Origin: Devosia sp.
GTDB taxonomy: Bacteria; Pseudomonadota; Alphaproteobacteria; Rhizobiales; Devosiaceae
Reading direction: 5' to 3'
Assembly: GCF_024707125.1 (NCBI RefSeq)
Contig: NZ_JANQAH010000011.1
Location: forward strand, 248,001-312,000
Length of the DNA stretch: 64,000 nucleotides
In this document: positions 37,856 to 47,048 of the stretch, piece after piece
Layout of the letters: every line of letters begins with the position of its first letter
Numbering within the stretch: position 1 is the stretch's first letter
Made by a program: the position numbers and the translations under genes
The notes under the pieces: generated by a model
Database searches by the model: none
What the model saw: the letters and a program-made list of their open reading frames with translations, nothing else
What the model was told of the DNA's origin: nothing

Positions 37856-39133
37856 GTGAACCGTGTCCTGTATTCCGGGGTGGCTCTGACCGCCTGCATG
37901 ATGTCTTCGCACGCCCTGGCCGGGCAGCTCACCGCCTGGGTCATAGATGGCGACAGTGAAAAGCCCTATTTCACTCAGCTCGAAGAGACCTTTAACGCCA
38001 AGTACGGCGTCGAAGGCATCACGCTCGATGTCGTGCCAATCCCGAGCTACAATGAAGCCATCCAGGCTGCGACGCTTTCTGGCGGCCTGCCCGATGTGAT
38101 CATGCTCGACGGCCCGAACATGGCCTCGGTCGCCTGGGCCGGCACTATCCAGCCCATCGGCGATCTCATTGATCCTGCCATCCTCGAAGACCTGCTGCCA
38201 GCCATCAAGGCGCAGGGTACCTACGGCCCCGAAGAGCAGTTCTACTTCGTCAGCCCCTATGATTCCGGCACTATCCTGTGGGGTAACAAGGCGCTGCTGG
38301 AAAAGGCCGGCGTGCGCATCCCCACTTCGGTGGAAGACGCCTGGACACGCGAGGAAATGTTCGAGGCACTCGAAAAGCTCGCCGCCCTGCCGGAAGTCGA
38401 ATGGCCGCTCGACGTCAAGATGAACTACGGCGCCGGCGAATGGATGACCTATGGCTTCTCGCCCTTCGCCCAGTCCAATGGCGGCGACATCATGGATCGT
38501 GAGACCTGGACCGCCGAAGGCACGATCAATTCGGCAGCCAATATCGACACGCTGACAACGCTCCAGAACTGGAACAAGGCTGGCTACATCGTTCCGGCCA
38601 GCGCCGGCGACAACAAGTTCTATGGCGAAAAGACCGCGGCTCTCTCTTGGGTCGGCAATTGGATGTGGCCTGCACACCGCGAAGGGCTTGGTGACGATCT
38701 CGTCCTCATTCCACCGCCCGCCTTTGGCGAAGCCGGACCGATTTCGGCCAATGGCGGCTGGGGCTGGGCCGTGCCCTCAAGCTCGACCAATCTCGAAGAC
38801 GTCAAGGTGTTCCTCAACTACGCCATGTCGAGCGAACAGGTCGCCGCCTATGCCGACACGACCGGCTATGTGCCGTCGCGCGCCTCGGCCATTCCGCTCT
38901 CGGAAACCTATGGCGAAGGCGGGGCCGGCGAGATCTTTGCCAAGCTCGCCACCTGCTGCGCTGTGGTGCGTCCGGTCCATCCGGCCTATCCGGTGATCAC
39001 CAATGCCTGGGCCACGGCCGTCGTCAACGTGCTCTCGGGCGATGTCGACGTGAAAGCCGAGCTCGATCGCGCCGCCCAGACGATCGATCAGGATATTGCC
39101 GACAACGACGGCTACCCGCCCTTCGGCCAGTAA
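37856..39133 (+). CDS. Sugar-binding protein of a carbohydrate ABC importer (family 1)
   Basis: 425 residues from a GTG at 37856, five bases after GGAGGAGA. The signal peptide ends SSHALA. Family 1 solute-binding fold: YFTQLEETFNAKYGVEG, LPDVIMLDGPNMASVAW, a WMTYGFSPFAQSNGGDIMD ligand region, and PSSSTNLEDVKVFLNYAMS near the C-terminus. First gene of an operon with MalF/MalG-type permeases, a GH32 hydrolase and an ATPase, so sucrose or short fructans are the likely ligand. Confidence 0.86.
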   Translation: MNRVLYSGVALTACMMSSHALAGQLTAWVIDGDSEKPYFTQLEETFNAKYGVEGITLDVVPIPSYNEAIQAATLSGGLPDVIMLDGPNMASVAWAGTIQPIGDLIDPAILEDLLPAIKAQGTYGPEEQFYFVSPYDSGTILWGNKALLEKAGVRIPTSVEDAWTREEMFEALEKLAALPEVEWPLDVKMNYGAGEWMTYGFSPFAQSNGGDIMDRETWTAEGTINSAANIDTLTTLQNWNKAGYIVPASAGDNKFYGEKTAALSWVGNWMWPAHREGLGDDLVLIPPPAFGEAGPISANGGWGWAVPSSSTNLEDVKVFLNYAMSSEQVAAYADTTGYVPSRASAIPLSETYGEGGAGEIFAKLATCCAVVRPVHPAYPVITNAWATAVVNVLSGDVDVKAELDRAAQTIDQDIADNDGYPPFGQ

Positions 39134-39182
39134 GACCGGCCGCATTTCGTCCCTCCAGGGAAGGGGCCCGCAAGCCCCCAAA

Positions 39183-39217
39183 CCGCTCCCGCTTCGATCC
39201 CCTCTGAGCGGGAGCGG
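39183..39217 (+). promoter_or_regulatory. Stem-loop between binding-protein and permease genes
   Basis: CCGCTCCCGCT (39183-39193) pairs with AGCGGGAGCGG (39207-39217), a perfect 11-bp stem with a 13-base loop and no T tract. It matches the position and GC strength of the elements at 9314 and 54606. Confidence 0.65.
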
Positions 39218-39263
39218 CTCAGATATCTCCGACGCGGTCGGGTTAGCAGGAGGCATCCCATAG

Positions 39264-40151
39264 ATGCGTATCAAAACCAAAGGGCAAGGCCAGGAACTGG
39301 CCATGCTGCTGCCCGCGCTGGTCTTCATCACCGCCCTTATCGTCGTGCCCTTCCTGCTCTCGGTCTGGTTTTCCTTCACCGACCAGCGCCTGGTGCCGCG
39401 GCCCATTCCAACGAAATTCATCGGGGCGACCAATTACGAGCGCATGTTCGTCGATCCCCTGTTCTGGCAGGCGATCTGGAACACGGTGCTCTTCGCGCTG
39501 ATCGTGACGCCGGTTCAGCTCGGCATGTCGCTAGGCGCGGCGCTGATCCTGAATTCGGCCATTCCCTTCCGCAGCTTCTTCCGTTCGGTGGCCATTCTGC
39601 CGCTGCTCCTGCCGATGACGGTGATCGTGTCGATCTGGGCCGTGCTATTCCGCATCCCATCCGGACCGTTCAATGCCGTCTATCAATGGTTCGCCGGCCA
39701 AGGGAACTATGTCGATTTCCTCGGCAATCCCTCGACAGCCATGCTCTCCGTCGTGGCGCTCTCGGCCTGGGCGACCTTTCCCTATCAGATGCTGATCTAT
39801 CTCGCGGGCCTGCAGGATATTCCGCAGGACCTCTATGAGGCCGCCAAACTCGATGGCGCCAAACCTTGGCAGCGCTTCCGCTACATCACCTGGCCGGGGC
39901 TGAGGAACGTCAACATTTTCCTGCTGATCATCACCACGGTCGGGGCGCTGAAACTCTTTACCCAGGTCGATATCCTGACCAAGGGCGGGCCGAACGGGGC
40001 GACGACAACCATCATCCACTATCTGTTCAAGCAGGGCTACGCGACCCAGAAGGTCGGCTATGCCTCGGCCGTCGCCGTGTTCTTCTTCCTTGCCGTCACC
40101 GCCATTGCGCTCTTGCAGCGCCGGTTCCTCAAGAATGAGGGAGAAGCATGA
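39264..40151 (+). CDS. Carbohydrate ABC permease, MalF/UgpA type
   Basis: 295 residues, six membrane segments beginning at about 13-36, with the coupling EAA loop LYEAAKLDGAKPWQRFRYITWPGL. It forms the translocation pore with the next gene, whose ATG overlaps its stop as ATGA. AGGAGG lies upstream of the ATG. Import of the sugar bound by the upstream protein. Confidence 0.88.
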   Translation: MRIKTKGQGQELAMLLPALVFITALIVVPFLLSVWFSFTDQRLVPRPIPTKFIGATNYERMFVDPLFWQAIWNTVLFALIVTPVQLGMSLGAALILNSAIPFRSFFRSVAILPLLLPMTVIVSIWAVLFRIPSGPFNAVYQWFAGQGNYVDFLGNPSTAMLSVVALSAWATFPYQMLIYLAGLQDIPQDLYEAAKLDGAKPWQRFRYITWPGLRNVNIFLLIITTVGALKLFTQVDILTKGGPNGATTTIIHYLFKQGYATQKVGYASAVAVFFFLAVTAIALLQRRFLKNEGEA

Positions 40152-40990
40152 TGCGCTTCACCCGCGATGCCGCCCTGCCCTCTCTCTTCGCCCTCGTGCT
40201 TGCGCTCGGCGTGCTGCTGCCGCTCCTGATGATGGTGACGATCAGCCTCAACCCCAATGAGCAGGACATCATGGTGTCCATGGGGTCGATCCGCTCGTTC
40301 ATTCCTCAGGTCTTTTCCTTCGAGAACTATATCGAGGTCTGGACCGATCCGGTGCATCCCTTCCCGCGCTATCTCGCCAATACAGCGCTGATCACCTTCT
40401 CGACCCTGACCCTGTCCATTCTGTTTAACTCGATGGCCGCCTTCGTGCTCGCGCAAGGCACATTGCCGATCCGCAAGCCCGTGATGATCCTGATCCTCGC
40501 CACGCTTGCCGTGCCGGGCGAAAGCCTCGTCCTGCCGCAATTGATGATGGCAGGCTGGCTCGGCCAGGTGGACAGCTATCAGGTGCAGATCGTGCCGGGC
40601 GTTGCCAATGCCATGTCGATCTTCCTCTTTTTCCAGTTCTTCTCGCGCCTACCGAAGGAACTGATCGAGGCGGCGCGCATCGACGGCTTTTCCTTCTTCC
40701 AGATCTACCGGCATGTCGCCATGCCGCTCTCAAAACCCGTCATCTCGGCCATTGCCGTGCTGCAATTCCTCGAAATCTGGAATGCCTATCTCTGGCCGGT
40801 CATGGTCACCCGTGGCCCCGAATATCGGCCGCTCTCGGTCGCCATGTCGGCCTATTTCGGCACCAACCAGGCCGCCTGGGGCAATATCATGGCCTTCGCC
40901 GTCTCCATGGCCGTGCCCGTCATCCTCTTCTTCCTCATTCTCCAGCGCCAGTTCATCGCCTCGGTGATGTCCTCGGGCGTCAAGGGCTAG
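40148..40990 (+). CDS. Carbohydrate ABC permease, MalG/UgpE type
   Basis: 280 residues, six membrane segments, EAA loop LIEAARIDGFSFFQIYRHVAMPL. Second permease subunit. The GH32 gene starts only four bases after its stop, so the hydrolase is made together with the importer. Confidence 0.88.
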   Translation: MMRFTRDAALPSLFALVLALGVLLPLLMMVTISLNPNEQDIMVSMGSIRSFIPQVFSFENYIEVWTDPVHPFPRYLANTALITFSTLTLSILFNSMAAFVLAQGTLPIRKPVMILILATLAVPGESLVLPQLMMAGWLGQVDSYQVQIVPGVANAMSIFLFFQFFSRLPKELIEAARIDGFSFFQIYRHVAMPLSKPVISAIAVLQFLEIWNAYLWPVMVTRGPEYRPLSVAMSAYFGTNQAAWGNIMAFAVSMAVPVILFFLILQRQFIASVMSSGVKG

Positions 40991-40993
40991 ACC

Positions 40994-42340
40994 ATGACTG
41001 AAAAGTTTCGTCCCAATCTGCATTTCTCGCCGCGCGCCGGCTGGATGAACGATCCCAATGGCATGATCCGTGTTGACGGCGTCTGGCACCTGTTCTTCCA
41101 GCACGACCCCGACAGCACCGTGCACGGCCCGATGCACTGGGGCCACGCAGCCAGCACAGACCTCGTCCACTGGGAGGAGCAACCGATAGCGCTTTACCCG
41201 AACGATCTCGGCACCTGCTTTTCCGGCAGCGCCATCGAGACCGGAGAAGGTGCAGTAAAACTCTTTTATACCGCTCACAGCCGCACCTCGACCGGCGAGG
41301 ACTACCAGGTGCAGTGCCTCGTCCATGCCGACCGCGGCCTCAGCAAGTACGAAAACCATGCGGCCAATCCGGTCGTGCCCAACCCGGATCTGACGGCTTT
41401 TCGCGACCCCAAGGTCATCTGGCACGAAGCGAGCGGCAAATGGATCATGCTGGTGACCGAAGGCCAATCCATTGGTTTTTACGGCTCGGACGATCTTGAG
41501 CGCTGGACCCATCTTTCGAGCTTCGGCGAAACCCATGGCCGGCACAGCCCCGGTCCATGGGAATGCCCGGATATGGTCCCCCTCACCGCGCCCAATGGCG
41601 AAGCGGTCTGGGTGCTGGTCGTCGGCCTCAATCCCGGCGGCTACGCACCGGGTTCGGGCACGCAGTATTTTGTCGGCCAGTTCGATGGCACGACCTTCAC
41701 CAACGCCAATTCACCGGAAACCGAACTCTGGCTCGACTATGGCCGCGACTACTATGCCGCCCAGACCTTCTTCGAACGCGGCGGCACGGCAACGCCCGTT
41801 GCCATCGCCTGGGCCAGCAACTGGCTCTATGCCAAGCAGACACAGACTGCCGCCTTCCGGGGCGTAATGTCGCTGCCGCGCGAACTGCGCCTCCAAGACA
41901 CTGCCGATGGCCTGCGCCTCGCAGCACAGGTTCCCATTTCGGCAGAAGCCGGATTTGCGAATGCTGCCCTGCCCGGCACCAGCCGCACGGACCTCATGGC
42001 CGATCTGGCCGTGGGCGAAGAGATGGCAATTGTCCTCTTCGGCGAGGATCAGCCGCATTTCATCGTCGGGCGCAGCAGCAAGGAGCGCGGCTCGATCCGC
42101 ACCATCAGGCAGCCCATCGCCGGGATGGATCAATTCGGACACGACTATACCGTCGACCTGCCCTGGCCTGCCAATGACGTGCTCGACCTGACGCTCTTTA
42201 TCGATCGCGGCCTTGTCGAACTCAGCGCCGCCCAGGGCCTCGCGTGGATCACCAACCTTTTCTATCCCGCTAGTCCCGACTCCCCCGTCTCCGTCACCAC
42301 CCGCAGCGCAGATCAGTTCGAGGAGCTTCTCAATGGCTGA
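40994..42340 (+). CDS. GH32 beta-fructosidase (intracellular sucrose/fructan hydrolase)
   Basis: 448 residues with no signal peptide, so cytoplasmic. All GH32 landmarks are present: GWMNDPNG with nucleophile Asp20, FRDP at 136-139, and WECPD with the acid/base Glu190. A five-bladed propeller is expected to about 300 and a beta-sandwich after it. The family cleaves terminal beta-fructosyl bonds in sucrose, kestose, inulin or levan oligomers. Its position inside an ABC importer operon indicates that intact oligosaccharides are taken up and cut inside. Unphosphorylated substrates are implied by the lack of a PTS. Confidence 0.9.
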   Translation: MTEKFRPNLHFSPRAGWMNDPNGMIRVDGVWHLFFQHDPDSTVHGPMHWGHAASTDLVHWEEQPIALYPNDLGTCFSGSAIETGEGAVKLFYTAHSRTSTGEDYQVQCLVHADRGLSKYENHAANPVVPNPDLTAFRDPKVIWHEASGKWIMLVTEGQSIGFYGSDDLERWTHLSSFGETHGRHSPGPWECPDMVPLTAPNGEAVWVLVVGLNPGGYAPGSGTQYFVGQFDGTTFTNANSPETELWLDYGRDYYAAQTFFERGGTATPVAIAWASNWLYAKQTQTAAFRGVMSLPRELRLQDTADGLRLAAQVPISAEAGFANAALPGTSRTDLMADLAVGEEMAIVLFGEDQPHFIVGRSSKERGSIRTIRQPIAGMDQFGHDYTVDLPWPANDVLDLTLFIDRGLVELSAAQGLAWITNLFYPASPDSPVSVTTRSADQFEELLNG

Positions 42341-43346
42341 TGTCGTTTTCACCGCCGTCCACAAGCGCTATGGCGCCGTGGAGATCATTCCCGGCCTCGA
42401 TCTGACCATTCCCGACGGCTCCTTCACCGTGCTCGTCGGCCCCTCGGGCTGCGGCAAGTCCACCCTGTTGCGGATGATCGCCGGGCTCGAGGAAGTCTCC
42501 GAAGGCTCGATCCATATCGGTGGCGACGATGTCACCACGCGCGATCCCTCCCAGCGGGGCATTGCCATGGTGTTCCAGTCCTATGCGCTCTATCCGCATA
42601 TGAGCGTCGCCGACAATATCGGTTTCGGCCTCAAACTCTCCGGCATGCCCAAGGCCGAAATCGCCGCACGGGTGTCCGATGCCGCCGAAACGCTGCAGCT
42701 GACGCATCTGCTCGATCGTAAACCCAAGCAATTGTCCGGCGGCCAGCGCCAGCGCGTCGCCATTGGCCGCGCCATCGTGCGCAAGCCAAAAGTCTTTCTC
42801 TTCGACGAGCCGCTCTCCAATCTCGACGCGGCCCTCCGTGCGCAAATGCGCGTGGAACTCGCCGAGCTCCATAGCCGCATCGGCGCCACCATGGTCTATG
42901 TCACCCACGATCAGGTTGAAGCCATGACCATGGCCGACCGTATCGTGGTGCTCAATGGCGGCCGCATCGAACAGGCCGGCGCCCCCATGGAGCTTTACCG
43001 CCGGCCCGCGACACCCTTTGTTGCCGGCTTCATCGGCTCGCCGAAGATGAATTTCGTTACCGGCGAAGAGGCTGCCAGGCTGGGCGGCGATCTCGTCGGC
43101 ATCCGGCCCGAGCACCTGCGCCTCAGTGATACCGGCCCCTGGACCGCTACCATTCGCCATGTCGAGCATCTCGGGGCGGAAACGCTAATCTATGCCGAAG
43201 CCCATGCGATCGGCCCCATCACCATCAAGGCGGAAGGTGAGATCCCCCTGGCCGGCGGCAGCACGATAAGGATCGGCTTTGACCCATCAGACCTGCACCG
43301 CTTCGCCAACGGCCACCGGCTGCAGGATGAAAGCGCCGCCTCATAG
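42333..43346 (+). CDS. Carbohydrate ABC ATPase, MalK/UgpC type
   Basis: 337 residues from the ATG at 42333, overlapping the GH32 end by eight bases. Walker [11 protein letters not shown]-loop [11 protein letters not shown], signature LSGGQRQR, Walker [13 protein letters not shown]-loop VTHDQVEA, and a C-terminal regulatory OB-fold part (about 240-337) with VGIRPEHL. Last gene of the operon; its stop overlaps by a few bases the stop of the convergent phosphotransferase-fold gene. Confidence 0.9.
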   Translation: MADVVFTAVHKRYGAVEIIPGLDLTIPDGSFTVLVGPSGCGKSTLLRMIAGLEEVSEGSIHIGGDDVTTRDPSQRGIAMVFQSYALYPHMSVADNIGFGLKLSGMPKAEIAARVSDAAETLQLTHLLDRKPKQLSGGQRQRVAIGRAIVRKPKVFLFDEPLSNLDAALRAQMRVELAELHSRIGATMVYVTHDQVEAMTMADRIVVLNGGRIEQAGAPMELYRRPATPFVAGFIGSPKMNFVTGEEAARLGGDLVGIRPEHLRLSDTGPWTATIRHVEHLGAETLIYAEAHAIGPITIKAEGEIPLAGGSTIRIGFDPSDLHRFANGHRLQDESAAS

Positions 43347-44078
43347 GACCGCGCGAACTTCCGCGAGCCGGCTGACGGCATAGTCGTCTTTCCAGCAAAC
43401 GGCGGCCTCCCAGGCGGCCGATGCTTGCGCGGCCATGTCATGGGCGACGCCTTCGAGCGCAGCCGCATTGAAGGGCAGAACCAGGTCGAGATCGGGAACG
43501 TCGACATGTGCCTCGTCCCAATCGATCAGCGCAATCCGATCGGCGGTCACGCGGATATTGCCCGGATTGGTAGGATTGCCATGCACGACAGCGGTCTGCC
43601 GCCCGCTGAGCCGCTGCCAAGCCGCTCGGCAGCGCGCAACCGCTTCGGACGGCATGGCGGCAAGGTCGATCCGCGTTCCCGTCTCGACCTGAAGCAGATC
43701 GGCGGATGATCGCCACCCCGGGCGCTGCGGCCAGCCTTGCGTCAGCTCATGCAGACGGCGGAGCACGTCGGCCACGCGCCGCCAATCGGCCTCCGTCTGT
43801 GGCGGCCCACCCTCCATATATTCCATCACCACCAGCCCATCGACGAAGAGCCGGCCATCCTCCGTTGGGATCGGCACTGGTACGGTCAGACCGTTGCGGT
43901 CGAGATATTGAAGCAGTTCGGCTTCCCAGGCGAGGTCGGCATCGCTCCTCCGGCCGAGGCGGGCAACCGCACGTCGCCCACCAACCTCTACGCTCCAGAT
44001 ATCGTTGGAACTGCCGCCCGTGAGCGGCTCAATGCGCCGCGCATCCTTGCCCCATTGCGCAAGATCGTCCCAAGCCAT
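43341..44078 (-). CDS. APH-fold phosphotransferase-like protein with altered catalytic loop
   Basis: 245 residues. The fold is that of aminoglycoside/choline-type kinases: N-lobe [12 protein letters not shown] and VARLG, then [14 protein letters not shown] at 164-177 and LIDWDEA at 184-190. The usual catalytic loop is HGD-x4-N; here the Asp is Asn168, while the downstream Asn174 and the metal-binding Asp186 remain. It may be a weak kinase or a binding protein. The substrate is unknown. Convergent with the sugar ATPase gene. Confidence 0.7.
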   Translation of the reverse strand: MAWDDLAQWGKDARRIEPLTGGSSNDIWSVEVGGRRAVARLGRRSDADLAWEAELLQYLDRNGLTVPVPIPTEDGRLFVDGLVVMEYMEGGPPQTEADWRRVADVLRRLHELTQGWPQRPGWRSSADLLQVETGTRIDLAAMPSEAVARCRAAWQRLSGRQTAVVHGNPTNPGNIRVTADRIALIDWDEAHVDVPDLDLVLPFNAAALEGVAHDMAAQASAAWEAAVCWKDDYAVSRLAEVRAVL

Positions 44079-44167
44079 TTTGCGTCCTCAGCCGACATAG
44101 ACTCGCCCAGCCTAGCCAAGCCGGAAGAGGCCAACAATGCCGTAGCGCGGCCGGCGCGGACATTTGG

Positions 44168-44686
44168 TCAGGCCGCCAGGCTCTTTTGCAGAAGCACCAA
44201 GGTCATGTCCCCGTCATAGGACTGGGCATCAAAACCAAGCTCCTGTTCGATCTGGATCGCGGACTTGTTGGCGCGGTTTTCGAGACTCATCAAGCGCTTG
44301 ACGCCCTTGGTCGTGGCAAAGCGCTCAACGTGGCGCAGCAATTCCCAGCCAATCCCGCGGTTCTTGTGGTTGCCGCTGACGGATATGGCGACCTCACCCA
44401 CTTCAAGGCTTGGGTCGCAAGCCAGCATGGCAGTGCCCAATATCGTGGCTCTATCCTCGCCCAGGGCAACGAAGCTTTCGGTCTGGTGGTGGTCGACTGC
44501 CGTCATGGACGCCAGTTGCTCATGGCCCACACGGACGCTGCTGAGGAAGCGAAAGCGCCGGTCTTCATTCGTCACCTCTTCAAAGAACCTTGCGAGCGCG
44601 GCCTCGTCTTCCACCCGAGCCGGGCGAACGTGGAGAACCAGCCCGCTATGCGTGACCAATCGAGCACTCCGGTTGTCCATTTTCAT
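44168..44686 (-). CDS. GNAT-family N-acetyltransferase
   Basis: 172 residues. It starts with a short leader and then LHVRPARVEDEAALARFFEEVTNEDRRFRF, a motif seen in GNAT domains attached to Pat-type protein acyltransferases. The acetyl-CoA site is SGNHKNRGIGWELL (Q/RxxGxG/A type) and the C-terminal strand ends the fold. The closest analogues acetylate small molecules or protein lysines; the substrate is not known. Divergent from the MarR gene, sharing its promoter region. Confidence 0.78.
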   Translation of the reverse strand: MKMDNRSARLVTHSGLVLHVRPARVEDEAALARFFEEVTNEDRRFRFLSSVRVGHEQLASMTAVDHHQTESFVALGEDRATILGTAMLACDPSLEVGEVAISVSGNHKNRGIGWELLRHVERFATTKGVKRLMSLENRANKSAIQIEQELGFDAQSYDGDMTLVLLQKSLAA

Positions 44687-44782
44687 GCCTTTCTGCGATT
44701 TTTCTGGCCCGAACCTACGACACGACGCCGGACACGACCTTGACCTGCATCAAGCACGAACGAATGCGCCACTTGCACATAA

Positions 44783-44795
44783 ATAGGACTCCTAT
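44783..44795. promoter_or_regulatory. Palindrome ATAGGA-C-TCCTAT, probable MarR operator
   Basis: Perfect 6-bp arms (44783-44788 and 44790-44795) about a single C, 12 bp before the MarR start and between divergent genes. AT-rich flanks with a TATATA stretch follow. Autoregulation is the usual behaviour of such regulators. Confidence 0.6.
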
Positions 44796-44806
44796 ATATT
44801 GGCGAT

Positions 44807-45472
44807 ATGGCAACGCCCCAATCATCCAGACCCACCGCATTTCGCATCCATGAAGGCCTCGAGCGCATCGCCATGGCGATGCGTTCCGACGATTGGCAGA
44901 GTTCGCGCGCGGCAGGAGTAAATCCAGCCCAGTTCGCCATACTCGCCCTGCTCGAAGGCTGCCCTGAAGGGATGGGCGTCAAGGAGATCGCCGCCGGCGT
45001 GCTGGTGTCACAACCCTCGGCGACAGATTCCATTGCAGCGCTTGAGCGCAAGGGGCTTGTCGAGAAGCGCCCCGATCCCGCTGATCTGCGCGCCCTGCGC
45101 ATCCTCTGCACCCCCGCCGGTCTCGACCTGGTGCAGGTCGAACGGGGCAGGCCCGGCACCGCCGAACGCGCCGCTGACGCCCTTGAACCGGACATGCAGG
45201 AGCAGATGCTGCTCGCGCTTATCGCCATGATCCGGCAATTGCAGGAAAACGGCGACATTCCCATCCAGCGCATGTGCGTCAGCTGCCGCTATTTCAGCCC
45301 CTTCGCCCATGCCGATGCGGCCAATCCGCATCATTGCAATTTCGTGGACGCAGCCTTCGTCCAGAAGGATCTCCGCATCGATTGCCGCGAGCACGAAACC
45401 GCCGATCCTTCCCTCCGGGCTGCCACCTGGAGCGCTTTTTCGAAGGATCACTCCCACCCTCCAGGCCAATGA
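44807..45472 (+). CDS. MarR-family regulator with C-terminal cysteine/histidine-rich module
   Basis: 221 residues. The winged HTH is at about 35-110 (FAILALLEGCPEGMGVKEIA, SQPSATDSIAALERKGLVEK, RALRILCTPAG). After a dimer helix, residues 157-193 form a metal-site-like module: Cys157-x2-Cys160, His168, His175-His176-Cys177 and Cys193. Similar tails occur in a subgroup of proteobacterial MarR proteins, and a metal or redox switch is a reasonable reading. It is followed after 15 bases by a secreted protein gene, so the two are probably co-transcribed. Confidence 0.78.
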   Translation: MATPQSSRPTAFRIHEGLERIAMAMRSDDWQSSRAAGVNPAQFAILALLEGCPEGMGVKEIAAGVLVSQPSATDSIAALERKGLVEKRPDPADLRALRILCTPAGLDLVQVERGRPGTAERAADALEPDMQEQMLLALIAMIRQLQENGDIPIQRMCVSCRYFSPFAHADAANPHHCNFVDAAFVQKDLRIDCREHETADPSLRAATWSAFSKDHSHPPGQ

Positions 45473-45487
45473 AGAAGGAAACTTTCC

Positions 45488-46189
45488 ATGATCCGGACAC
45501 TGCTTGTCGCTGCGAGCCTGCTCGCGGCGGCCCCTGCCCTCGCCCATTCCGTAACCGCGACGCCGGACGAGGCCATCACCGCGTCCTTTGACATCATCGA
45601 GACCAGCATCGTCACCAAGGGCGAGAATGCCATCTTCTCCACCCGCGTCCGCGGTGAAGCCGGCAAGGACAAGCCCGACGCCACCGGCAAGTTCGAAGGC
45701 TCCAGCGTCTTCGCCTATGTCTGGCCGACCAGCCTCGACAGCGGCGATATCGGCTTCGATTCCGGCCAGGGCATCGTGGCGCTCGCCGTCACCTTCCACC
45801 CCGACTTCGACGACGCGGCCTATGGTGGCACCAACCGCCACGTCTGGCATCCGCACTGGGTCGTGCTGGGCGAAGACCCCGCCTGTCCTGCCGGCCTAAA
45901 GGTCCATGACATTCCCGAGGGCACGACGCCCAAGGTGCCACCGACCTGGCCCAATGTGCCGCTGCTGATCGACAGCCCCGACTATCCGACGAGTTTTACC
46001 GGGGACGAAGTGGCCGTCTCCATTCCGCTTGAATTCATCGGCGCCATCGCCGATGCCTCCTTCGACGGTGTGACGGCAGGCCTCAAGGTCAATGCCAACC
46101 TGCACGCCCCGCTGCTCTGCGTCGACAATGTCTTCAAGGTGGCATCGGGCGATCTCAGCCTGCCCGGCAAGGTGGCCCCGGCAGAGTAG
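45488..46189 (+). CDS. Secreted protein of unknown function, downstream of the MarR gene
   Basis: 233 residues. A clear Sec signal peptide (MIRTLLVAASLLAAAPALAH) leads to a mature domain without a family I recognise. It has mostly beta-type segments (AITASFDIIETSIVTKGENA, FAYVWPTSLDSGDIGF, LKVNANLHAPLLCVDN), a conspicuous WHPHWVVLG at about 118-126 with two His flanked by Trp, and two cysteines (in DPACPAG and PLLCVD) that could form a disulfide. Proximity to the metal- or redox-sensing type MarR suggests regulation by it. Ligand unknown. Confidence 0.65.
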   Translation: MIRTLLVAASLLAAAPALAHSVTATPDEAITASFDIIETSIVTKGENAIFSTRVRGEAGKDKPDATGKFEGSSVFAYVWPTSLDSGDIGFDSGQGIVALAVTFHPDFDDAAYGGTNRHVWHPHWVVLGEDPACPAGLKVHDIPEGTTPKVPPTWPNVPLLIDSPDYPTSFTGDEVAVSIPLEFIGAIADASFDGVTAGLKVNANLHAPLLCVDNVFKVASGDLSLPGKVAPAE

Positions 46190-46204
46190 TCGGCCCAAAA
46201 TAAA

Positions 46205-46236
46205 GCCGGCCCGTCGACTGCCATCGACGGACCGGC
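46205..46236 (+). terminator. Hairpin after the secreted-protein gene
   Basis: GCCGGCCCGTCG (46205-46216), eight-base loop, CGACGGACCGGC (46225-46236), one mismatch. There is no T tract, so termination is uncertain; it may instead be an mRNA-stability element. Confidence 0.5.
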
Positions 46237-46343
46237 AGTTCCCACCCTCCAGGCATTGAAGAGAAGAAACGTGAGCAGAAGTACCCTCTTCGCCCCCGCC
46301 AAGGCAACACGCCCCGCCTGATCCCGCTTCCAAGGAGTTCCAC

Positions 46344-47048
46344 ATGAAGACCGCCACCGTTCTCCGCCATGTGCAGTTCGAGGATCTGGGCAGCCTGCAA
46401 TCGGTGCTCGAAGGCGCTGGCTATACCGTGACCTATCGCAATATCGGAGACGACGATTTCCTGTCCTTCGATCCACTGGCGCTCGATCTGCTTGTCGTTC
46501 TCGGCGGTCCCATCGGGGTTTATGAGGAGGAGGTCTATCCCTTCCTCGGACCCGAAAAGGCGCTGATTGCCAAGCGCCTGGCGGGCAACAAACCGACCCT
46601 CGGCATTTGCCTCGGCGCCCAGCTCATCGCTGCGGCCTCGGGAGCTCAGGTCTTCACATCGGGCGTGAAGGAAATCGGCTTTGCGCCGCTATCCCTGACC
46701 ACCGCCGGCCTGGCCGGTCCATTGCGCCATCTGGACGGCGTATCCGTGCTGCATTGGCATGGCGACACCTATGACCTGCCCGCCGGCGCGGAGCATCTTG
46801 CGTCATCGGCCCTCGTCCAGCAGCAGGCGTTTGCCCTGGGAAAGACCATACTGGGCCTGCAATTTCATGCCGAAGTCGATGCCCGCAGCGGCTTTGAGCG
46901 CTGGCTCGTCGGCCACGCGCATGAACTCGCCTCCGTCGGCATCGACATCCCCGCTCTGCGCCGCGACGCGGAGCGCCACGGAGGAGCGCTGGTTGAGGCG
47001 TCGACGCGGCTCTTCCGCGAGTGGCTGGCCGCATTGGAGAGCCCATGA
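46344..47048 (+). CDS. Class I glutamine amidotransferase domain protein (GuaA-like)
   Basis: 234 residues. Glutaminase triad: Cys89 in LGICLGAQ, His175 in LQFHAEVD and Glu177. It resembles the standalone GATase proteins annotated as GMP synthase-like, which lack a synthase domain; their amidated substrate is not known. Its stop overlaps the MOSC gene ATG as ATGA, indicating coupling. A run at 46239-46270 just upstream repeats, with small changes, the sequence at 45451-45483. Confidence 0.8.
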   Translation: MKTATVLRHVQFEDLGSLQSVLEGAGYTVTYRNIGDDDFLSFDPLALDLLVVLGGPIGVYEEEVYPFLGPEKALIAKRLAGNKPTLGICLGAQLIAAASGAQVFTSGVKEIGFAPLSLTTAGLAGPLRHLDGVSVLHWHGDTYDLPAGAEHLASSALVQQQAFALGKTILGLQFHAEVDARSGFERWLVGHAHELASVGIDIPALRRDAERHGGALVEASTRLFREWLAALESP

